From: JASHUC01 sp963849095
GTDB lineage: Bacteria; Pseudomonadota; Gammaproteobacteria; Steroidobacterales; Steroidobacteraceae
Direction of reading: 5' to 3'
DNA length: 64,000 bases
Assembly: GCA_963849095.1 (NCBI GenBank)
Contig: CAWKGA010000010.1
Location: 186,001 to 250,000 of the forward strand
The translations under genes were made by a program, and so were the position numbers. Under the pieces are notes generated by a model. That model was not told the origin of the DNA. It did not search any database and worked only from the letters and a program-made list of their open reading frames with translations. Positions within the stretch are counted from its first letter, which is position 1. Each line of letters starts with the position of its first letter. Shown piece by piece: positions 58,349 to 64,000 of the stretch.

Positions 58349-59565
58349 GGTGATCGGCTACCCTCCATCGCGGTCAACACCCGAGCGGGTGCGGGACGGG
58401 CTCTCGACGGTTGCGTTCCGGCGGCCATCGGCACCAGGCGAAGCAGTGTAATCTCCGACGGCGCCCCGAACCGCTTGGGCGGTCCCCAGTATCCGGTCCC
58501 GCGGCTGATGTAGACCCAGAGATTACCAACCCGGTGCAGTCCCGATGTGAAGGGCTGCTGCAATCTCACGAACAGCGTCCAGGGCCAGAACTGGCCGCCG
58601 TGAGTGTGCCCCGACAGCTGCAGGTCGAAGCCTGCGCGAGCGGCGGCCGGAGCCGTCCGCGGCTGATGCGCGAGCAGGATCCTTGCCCCGGCGTCCGGCG
58701 GCGCGCCATCCAGGGCTGCTTGCGGATCGCTCCGCTGCGCGGGATCGAACTGGTGCGCGCTGTAATCCGTCACACCCGCGACGACGAGAGGAATGCCGCG
58801 GTGCCTCAGCACGACGTGCTCGTTCATGAGGACGGTGAGGCCGAGCCTCTGGAACTCGGCCCTCCAGGCCGCCTCGCCGGAATAGTACTCGTGATTACCC
58901 GTCACGAAGAATGCGCCGTAGCGCGCCCGCAGGGCGGCGAGCGGCGCGGTGTGGGCCGCCAGCTCCGCGACTGGACCGTCCACGAGATCGCCTGTCACGG
59001 CGATGAGATCGGCGCCGAGCCGGTTCACCGCGGTCACGATGGCCTCCACGTACTTGCGCTTGATCGTGCGGCCGACGTGCACGTCGCTCACCTGCGCGAT
59101 CGTGAATCCGTGCAGCGCCGGAGGCAGGCCGCTCAAGGGGATCTCTACCGTGACAATGCGCGCCCGCCGCCTGGCATTCACGAAGCCCACGGCCGTCGCG
59201 AGCAGCGCGAGCCCGACCACCGCTGAGGACGAGACCGCCTCGAGCAGGTGTACAGGCCGCGCGGACAACGAGAAAATGGCCGCCAGCAGCACGAGATCGC
59301 GGATCAGGGTGAGCACGCAGAGGGAGGAGAACAAGCCCGCCGCGAACAGGCCCGCGGCCGCGACGCGGTCGGACCAGGCGCGGCGCCGCAGGGAACGGGC
59401 GTGGAGCCCGAGGACCATGGAGGCGAACGAGAGGGCGAGCAGGAGCGCGCCGGCGATCCGCGCGGCAGGGTCGATCGGCAAATGCGGCAATATGCGCCAG
59501 CCGACGTAGGCGTGCAGCAACCCGAGGATGGCGATCAGCATGAGTTGGCGTCGGCGGCGTCTCAT
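58345..59565 (-). CDS. Membrane-anchored metallophosphoesterase (YaeI/YkuE-like)
   Basis: 406 residues. Four N-terminal membrane segments (about 8-25, 33-50, 65-98 and 105-130) precede a calcineurin-like domain with all motifs: SDVHVG, GDLVDG, GNHEYY, LLAHQPR and SGHTHGGQFWPW. These bind two metal ions. The ending SRGTGYWGPPKRFGAPSEITLL is typical of the YaeI/YkuE group, some of which act on UDP-diacylglucosamine or phospholipids. ATG 59565 is chosen as the start; a longer frame has only basic unconserved residues. It precedes the TraB-like gene with an ATGA overlap. Confidence 0.9.
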   Translation of the reverse strand: MRRRRRQLMLIAILGLLHAYVGWRILPHLPIDPAARIAGALLLALSFASMVLGLHARSLRRRAWSDRVAAAGLFAAGLFSSLCVLTLIRDLVLLAAIFSLSARPVHLLEAVSSSAVVGLALLATAVGFVNARRRARIVTVEIPLSGLPPALHGFTIAQVSDVHVGRTIKRKYVEAIVTAVNRLGADLIAVTGDLVDGPVAELAAHTAPLAALRARYGAFFVTGNHEYYSGEAAWRAEFQRLGLTVLMNEHVVLRHRGIPLVVAGVTDYSAHQFDPAQRSDPQAALDGAPPDAGARILLAHQPRTAPAAARAGFDLQLSGHTHGGQFWPWTLFVRLQQPFTSGLHRVGNLWVYISRGTGYWGPPKRFGAPSEITLLRLVPMAAGTQPSRARPAPARVLTAMEGSRSP

Positions 59566-59675
59566 CCAGTATGTCCGGTGGCTATGGGCTCGCGCGTGCC
59601 CCTTCCGACCCGTACGCATCTATATGGGACCTCGACCGACACGTTCAACCGCGATCCGCTCCGTGCAGCACTCCG

Positions 59676-61073
59676 ATGTCTAGACCTCGATCGAGTGGCG
59701 CCGTCTCGGACCACGATTCGGACGGTCTGCCGGTTCCCCGCCGCTACTGGGCGATCGCGGCGATCGTGCTCGCCATCGCGATGTCGGTGCTCGATAGCAG
59801 CATCGCAAACGTCGCCCTGCCAACCATCGCGCGCGAGTTCGATACGCCGGCCGCGGCCTCCATCTGGGTGATCAACGCCTATCAAATCGCGATCCTCGTC
59901 TCGCTCCTGCCGCTCGCCTCCGTCGGCGAGGTGGTCGGCTACCGCCGCGTCTCGCAAGCGGGGCTCGTGGTGTTCACGCTCGCGTCGATCTCCTGCGCCC
60001 TCGCCCCCTCGATGCTCGCGCTCGTCATCGCGCGCGTCGTCCAGGGCTTCGGCGCGGCGGGCATCATGAGCGTCAACGCCGCGCTCGTCCGCTTCACGTA
60101 TCCACAGAGGTTCCTCGGCCGTGCGATCGGCATCAACGCCCTCGCCGTCGCCACCGCCGCCGCGATCGGACCGACCGTCGCCGCCGGAGTGCTCGCCGTC
60201 GCGCCGTGGCGCTGGCTCTTCGCGATCAATGGACCCATCGGCATCGTCACCTTCGTCATCGCCACTTACGCACTTCCCGTGACGGAGCGGTCCAGGCGGC
60301 CGCTCAACTGGGCCGCCGTGGCCCTGCATGCGAGCACGTTCGGCTTGCTCGTGAGCGGCTTGCAGGCCTTGGCCCACAGCTCCTCGACCCCCCTTGCGCT
60401 CACCGAGATCTGCGGCGGCGGCGTGCTCGGCGTCTTCCTCGCCCGCCACGAGCTCGAGCGCCCGGCACCGCTCATTCCCTTCGATCTGCTGCGCAACAGA
60501 TTGTTCTCGCTTTCGATCCTCACGTCGGTGTGCTCGTTCACGGGACAGATGGCTGCTCTCGTCGCGCTGCCGTTCGAGATCGAGCGCCTTGGCCACAGCG
60601 CCGTCGCGACCGGCCTGCTGATGACCCCCTGGCCCGTCGCGGTCGGGATCGCCGCGCCCATTGCCGGCCGACTGGCGGACCGCTTCCCCGCCGGCATCCT
60701 CGGCGGAGCGGGACTCGCGACGATGTCCTGCGGCCTCTACCTACTCGCCGTGTTCCCGCAAGGCGGCTCGGCAGCCGATTTCATCTGGCGCATGGCCCTC
60801 TGCGGGGTCGGGTTCGGCCTGTTCCAATCCCCGAACAACCGCACGATGATCCTCGCGGCGCCGCGCGCGAGGAGCGGCGCCGCAGGCGGCATGCTCGGCA
60901 CGGCGCGGCTGCTCGGGCAGACGGTGGGCGCCGCGGGCGTCGCCATCCTCTTTCACACCTATCCGCAGAAGGGCTCGAACGTCGCCCTGTTCGCCGCCGC
61001 GGCAATCGCGCTGGCCGCGGCACTCGTCAGCACGTCCCGACTGACGGTCAAGCCTGCCCCCGCGAGCCCCTGA
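59676..61073 (+). CDS. MFS transporter, drug:H+ antiporter-2 (DHA2, 14-TMS) type
   Basis: 465 residues with about 14 hydrophobic segments. Motifs are VLDSSIANVALPTIAREF in helix 1, IWVINAYQIAILV, RVVQGFGAAGIMSVNAALVR and a late GGMLGTARLLGQTVGAAGVAILF. This is the EmrB/SMR-like exporter pattern, without an adjacent membrane-fusion (EmrA) gene. It probably exports a hydrophobic or aromatic compound. It is divergent from the metallophosphoesterase with 110 bp between, and 95 bp upstream of gallate dioxygenase on the same strand. Confidence 0.9.
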   Translation: MSRPRSSGAVSDHDSDGLPVPRRYWAIAAIVLAIAMSVLDSSIANVALPTIAREFDTPAAASIWVINAYQIAILVSLLPLASVGEVVGYRRVSQAGLVVFTLASISCALAPSMLALVIARVVQGFGAAGIMSVNAALVRFTYPQRFLGRAIGINALAVATAAAIGPTVAAGVLAVAPWRWLFAINGPIGIVTFVIATYALPVTERSRRPLNWAAVALHASTFGLLVSGLQALAHSSSTPLALTEICGGGVLGVFLARHELERPAPLIPFDLLRNRLFSLSILTSVCSFTGQMAALVALPFEIERLGHSAVATGLLMTPWPVAVGIAAPIAGRLADRFPAGILGGAGLATMSCGLYLLAVFPQGGSAADFIWRMALCGVGFGLFQSPNNRTMILAAPRARSGAAGGMLGTARLLGQTVGAAGVAILFHTYPQKGSNVALFAAAAIALAAALVSTSRLTVKPAPASP

Positions 61074-61168
61074 GGCGACCGACCGAGCCGCTTGCGGAGC
61101 CTCGGCACCCTTTGAGCCGGGTACAATGACATCGTCACGATTCAGAAGGCAGCCCGGGAGCTCAATTC

Positions 61169-62464
61169 ATGGCGACGATAGTGGGCGGCATCGCCACATC
61201 CCACACTCCGACGATCGGTTTCGCACTCGATACGAACAAGCAGAAGGACGCGGTGTGGGCGCCCATCTTCGAGGGATACAAGCCCGTGCAGCAGTGGCTC
61301 GCGGACAAGCGGCCCGATGTGCTCTTTTACATCTTCAACGATCACGTCACGTCGTTCTTCTTCGACCACTATTCGCAGTTTGCGCTGGGCGTCGGCGATC
61401 GCTACTGGCCCGCCGACGAAGGCGGCGGCCCGCGCAGGCTGCCGGCGATCAAGGGGCATCCCGCACTCGCGCGCCATGTCGCGAAAGGTCTGGTGGCCGA
61501 TGAGTTCGACCTCGCCTACTTCCAGGCGAAGGGGCTCGACCACGGCTGCTTCTCTCCCCTGTCCCTGCTCTGGCCGCACGACCCCGATTGGCCCGGCGCC
61601 ATCGTGCCGCTGCAGGTCGGCGTGCTCGAGTTTCCGATTCCCTCGGCCCGGCGCTGCTTCAAGCTCGGCCGCTCGCTGCGCAGGGCGATCGAGAGCTATC
61701 CGGAGGATCTCAAGGTCGCGATCGTCGGAACGGGCGGGCTCTCCCACCAGGTGCACGGAGAGCGGTGCGGCTTCAACAACACGCCGTGGGACATGGAGTT
61801 TCTCGACCTGCTCGAGAAGGATCCGGAGAAGCTCACCCGCATGACGATCGCCGAATATGCCGAGCGCGGCGGCTTCGAGGGCTCCGAGGTCATCATGTGG
61901 CTGATCATGCGGGGGGCGCTCTCGGCGAAGGTCGAGAAGCTCCACCAAGCCTACTACCTGCCGTCCATGACGCCCATCGCGACGCTCATCTACGAGAACG
62001 CATCGAGCGAGCCGGCAGAGGAATCGGCGGCCGACTATCGCAAGCGCATCGAGCGCGAGTGGGCAGGCATCGAGAAGCTTCCCGGTACCTATCCGTTCAC
62101 GCTCGAGCGCAGCGTCAAGGCCTATCGCATCAACGAGTTCCTCCACCGGCTCATCGTCCCCGCGGAGCGCAAGCGCTTCCTCTCCGATCCGGAGCCGATG
62201 TTCGAGGCAGCGGGCCTCACGGAAGAGGAGCGCGACATGATTCGGCGGCGCGACTGGCGTGCCCTCATCCATTACGGTGTGATCTTCTTCCTGCTGGAGA
62301 AGCTCGGCGCGGTGGTCGGCACGACGAACCTCCACATCTACGCCGCGATGCGCGGACAGTCGCTCGAGGACTTCCAGAAGACGCGCAACGCGCAGGTGCT
62401 CTACTCGGTCGCCGGTCAAGACGAGGGCAAGAAGAACTGGGACACGCGGCAGTCTCAGGGCTGA
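61169..62464 (+). CDS. Gallate dioxygenase (single-chain LigB-LigA type)
   Basis: 431 residues, matching the single-polypeptide gallate dioxygenases DesB/GalA. The N-terminal LigB-like extradiol domain has TSHTP with His12, and FNDHVTSF with His59, as iron ligands. GTGGLSHQVHGERCGFNNTPWDMEF is a conserved active-site stretch. The C-terminal LigA-like part has YRINEFLHRLIVPAERKRFL and DWRALIHYGVIFFLLEKLGA. It cleaves gallate to 4-oxalomesaconate using Fe(II) and oxygen. No other gallate pathway genes are adjacent. GGGAG precedes the ATG by about ten bases. Its stop overlaps the convergent tonB-like gene by ten bases. Confidence 0.92.
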   Translation: MATIVGGIATSHTPTIGFALDTNKQKDAVWAPIFEGYKPVQQWLADKRPDVLFYIFNDHVTSFFFDHYSQFALGVGDRYWPADEGGGPRRLPAIKGHPALARHVAKGLVADEFDLAYFQAKGLDHGCFSPLSLLWPHDPDWPGAIVPLQVGVLEFPIPSARRCFKLGRSLRRAIESYPEDLKVAIVGTGGLSHQVHGERCGFNNTPWDMEFLDLLEKDPEKLTRMTIAEYAERGGFEGSEVIMWLIMRGALSAKVEKLHQAYYLPSMTPIATLIYENASSEPAEESAADYRKRIEREWAGIEKLPGTYPFTLERSVKAYRINEFLHRLIVPAERKRFLSDPEPMFEAAGLTEEERDMIRRRDWRALIHYGVIFFLLEKLGAVVGTTNLHIYAAMRGQSLEDFQKTRNAQVLYSVAGQDEGKKNWDTRQSQG

Positions 62465-63240
62465 AAGCGCCAAGCGCCGGCCGCCCGGCTGCGGTAGAGG
62501 CAGCTGGCATTGCGAGCGTCCTTGGATTCACCGGGGCGCGGCGCAGATCCGCAAGTGATGTTGAAGTTCATCTCGACCGAGAGCCACACTCCGTTCGACT
62601 GTCCGCCCTTCGCGGCCACTCGGAATTTATAGCGTCCGACCGCCTCTGCAGCCGCCTGATCGAGCTCACGGAACCCGCTGCTCCGTAGCACCTTCACCTG
62701 GATCAGCCGGCCCCGCGGGTCGACTTCCGCTCCGATGATGACGGTGCCGTACTCTCCCAACAGCCTTGCGACAGGAGGGTAAGGGGGAAGCACGCGTGAG
62801 ACGACGAGAATGCCGTGACCCGAGCCGCCTCCAGCGCCGGTTCCGGCCCCGCCCCCGCCCCCGCGGCCGGATTTCGGGACGCTCGGCGCGGCAAACACGA
62901 GGGAGGCGGAAGGCATGGAGGGGGTGTGCAGAGCCGCTGCGACCGGAACGTCCGGGATTCGCACCTCAGGCAGCGTCGACACCTCGACCCGAAGTCTCGC
63001 GAGCTTCGGCTCCCGCGTGCCGAGATTCCCTTCGGCCGGCCGTCTCGGCTCATGGAAGAAGGTGATCTCGGTCGACTGAACCCGCGCCTCCACGGGCTCG
63101 CGGATCTCGGGGATGCGGAGCAGCAGATACAGGACCAGCAGGTGCGCGCCAGTCACGAGCGCGAAACGGCCTACCCGCGCGGCCCGCGGGCCCCTCAGCG
63201 AGCGCACGAGAACAGCCAGCGCGACCCGAGCGCGCCTCAT
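62455..63240 (-). CDS. TonB family energy transducer-like protein
   Basis: 261 residues. One N-terminal membrane segment (about 25-42: FALVTGAHLLVLYLLL) is followed by a long periplasmic linker with a Gly-rich run (about 124-142) and a TonB C-terminal domain (PPYPPVARLLGEYGTVIIGAEVDPRGRL, SSGFRELDQAAAEAVGRYKF). Unlike classical TonB the linker lacks Pro-Lys/Pro-Glu repeats, and about 45 extra residues follow the domain. It may energise one of the TonB-dependent receptors. The ATG overlaps the upstream MFS stop (ATGA). Confidence 0.85.
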   Translation of the reverse strand: MRRARVALAVLVRSLRGPRAARVGRFALVTGAHLLVLYLLLRIPEIREPVEARVQSTEITFFHEPRRPAEGNLGTREPKLARLRVEVSTLPEVRIPDVPVAAALHTPSMPSASLVFAAPSVPKSGRGGGGGAGTGAGGGSGHGILVVSRVLPPYPPVARLLGEYGTVIIGAEVDPRGRLIQVKVLRSSGFRELDQAAAEAVGRYKFRVAAKGGQSNGVWLSVEMNFNITCGSAPRPGESKDARNASCLYRSRAAGAWRFQP

Positions 63241-64000
63241 GCCGGCACGACCTCGGTCATGCGGTCCACCGTACGCAGCGGTGGAAACAGCTTCATCCAG
63301 ACCGCGACGACGACGAGCGTGCCGATGCCGCCGAGAACGACGGCCGGCACGGTGCCGAAGAGCGCAGCGGTGACGCCGGACTCGAACTCGCCGAGCTCGT
63401 TGGAGCTGCTGATGAAGAGAGTGCTCACCGCACTCACCCGGCCCCTCATCGGATCGGGCGTGGCGAACTGCACGAGCGCGGAGCGAATGTAGACGCTGAT
63501 CTGATCCGACGCTCCGAGTACCGCAAGCGATACGAGCGAGAGAGCGAAGTGGGTCGACAGGCCGAAGACGATCGTCGCGGCGCCGAACACGGCGACCGCG
63601 GCGAACATCGCCGATCCGACGTTGCGATGCAGGGGACGGCTCACGAGGTACAGCGCGACGATGGCCGCGCCCGCCGCAGGCGCGCTGCGCAACACCCCGA
63701 GGCCCGTCGGACCGACGTGCAGGATGTCGCGCGCATAGACGGGCAGGAGCGCCGTGGCGCCGCCGAGCAGCACCGCGAACAGATCGAGCGAGATGGCTCC
63801 CATCACGACGGGACGGGAACGCACGAACCGGACACCCTCTTTCACCCGCGCGATGCGTCCCGCCATGACGGCACTATCCGGCTCAGGGCGCCGCCCGCGC
63901 AGCGTCGTGGTGCCGGCGGCCGCCAGCAGGAAGGCGGCGAGGCACCCCCCATACGCGACCGAGGGCCCGAGCGCGTAGGCGAAGCCACCGATCGCGGGGC
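63237..64000 (-). CDS. MFS transporter, enterobactin-exporter-like (MFS_3), N-terminus beyond window edge
   Basis: 254 codons are visible, covering the C-terminal part. The frame is open to the edge, so the start is outside. Hydrophobic segments are separated by short loops: VVMGAISLDLFAVLLGGATALLPVYA, LRSAPAAGAAIVALYL, VAVFGAATIVFGLS and PMRGRVSAVSTLFISSSNELGEFESGV. The last phrase is typical of the EntS/MFS_3 group. The stop overlaps the tonB-like start, so a transporter and an energy transducer are coupled. Confidence 0.85.
   Translation of the reverse strand, partial: PAIGGFAYALGPSVAYGGCLAAFLLAAAGTTTLRGRRPEPDSAVMAGRIARVKEGVRFVRSRPVVMGAISLDLFAVLLGGATALLPVYARDILHVGPTGLGVLRSAPAAGAAIVALYLVSRPLHRNVGSAMFAAVAVFGAATIVFGLSTHFALSLVSLAVLGASDQISVYIRSALVQFATPDPMRGRVSAVSTLFISSSNELGEFESGVTAALFGTVPAVVLGGIGTLVVVAVWMKLFPPLRTVDRMTEVVPA

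Noticed and set aside
61122..61127. TACAAT as a -10 box ahead of gallate dioxygenase
   Set aside because: No acceptable -35 within 15-19 bases upstream.

Overview
The window is about two-thirds G+C and gene-dense. It reads as a chromosomal segment of a free-living gammaproteobacterium. Supporting signs are a fused aspartokinase/diaminopimelate decarboxylase of the type known from Xanthomonadales and relatives, PBP1B, RseP, a fused CysNC, a large TonB-dependent receptor and many Tat- or Sec-exported redox proteins. A Steroidobacteraceae- or Nevskiales-like host is a guess from gene content only. I saw no tRNA, rRNA, CRISPR array, insertion sequence or phage gene.

Layout. 0-4.4 kb (minus): PBP1B (cut by the left edge), lysC-lysA fusion and a small acidic protein. 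4.5-11.8 kb (minus): a stress-flavoured run of L,D-transpeptidase, zinc alcohol dehydrogenase, transaldolase, a 73-residue ORF, Hsp20, Lon (TGATG overlap with Hsp20) and a SAM hydrolase family protein. 12-14.1 kb (plus): BON lipoprotein, 3-methyladenine glycosylase and an FAD-dependent oxidoreductase. 14.3-17.9 kb (minus): cysQ-cysD-cysNC for sulfate activation, peppered with single-base frameshifts that look like sequence errors. 18.4-19.7 kb: two exported proteins sharing a C-terminal Cys motif.

19.7-29.8 kb is a coenzyme F420 region. It holds an MTHFR-like enzyme, a fused FO synthase (fbiC), cofC, cofE, a PPOX-class F420 oxidoreductase and a close relative of mycobacterial F420-dependent glucose-6-phosphate dehydrogenase. 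RseP, a polysaccharide deacetylase and an SDR are interspersed. CofD is not in the window.

30-57 kb is a periplasmic redox and catabolic region. After a 1201-residue TonB-dependent receptor, a LysR regulator and two tandem cytochromes c' (the second frameshifted), the same three-gene module occurs twice on the minus strand. Each copy has a two-CXXCH DUF1587/1595/1592/1588/1585 protein, a Tat-exported DUF1552 protein and an exported ankyrin protein. Copy A (36.2-43.5 kb) starts with a Tat-exported MBL-fold protein and ends with a cytochrome b561-like gene. Copy B (48.5-56.1 kb) ends with a PQQ-dependent quinohemoprotein dehydrogenase whose GTG start overlaps the ankyrin stop, and a second MBL-fold gene diverges from it. 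Between the copies lie an MHS-type transporter, malate synthase and a TPP enzyme. I infer a duplicated envelope oxidation module whose terminal redox partner has been exchanged; its substrate is unknown.

57-64 kb: TraB/GumN protein and metallophosphoesterase (ATGA overlap), a DHA2-type MFS exporter, gallate dioxygenase, a TonB-like protein and an MFS protein cut by the right edge. The gallate dioxygenase hints that plant-derived aromatics are part of the diet.
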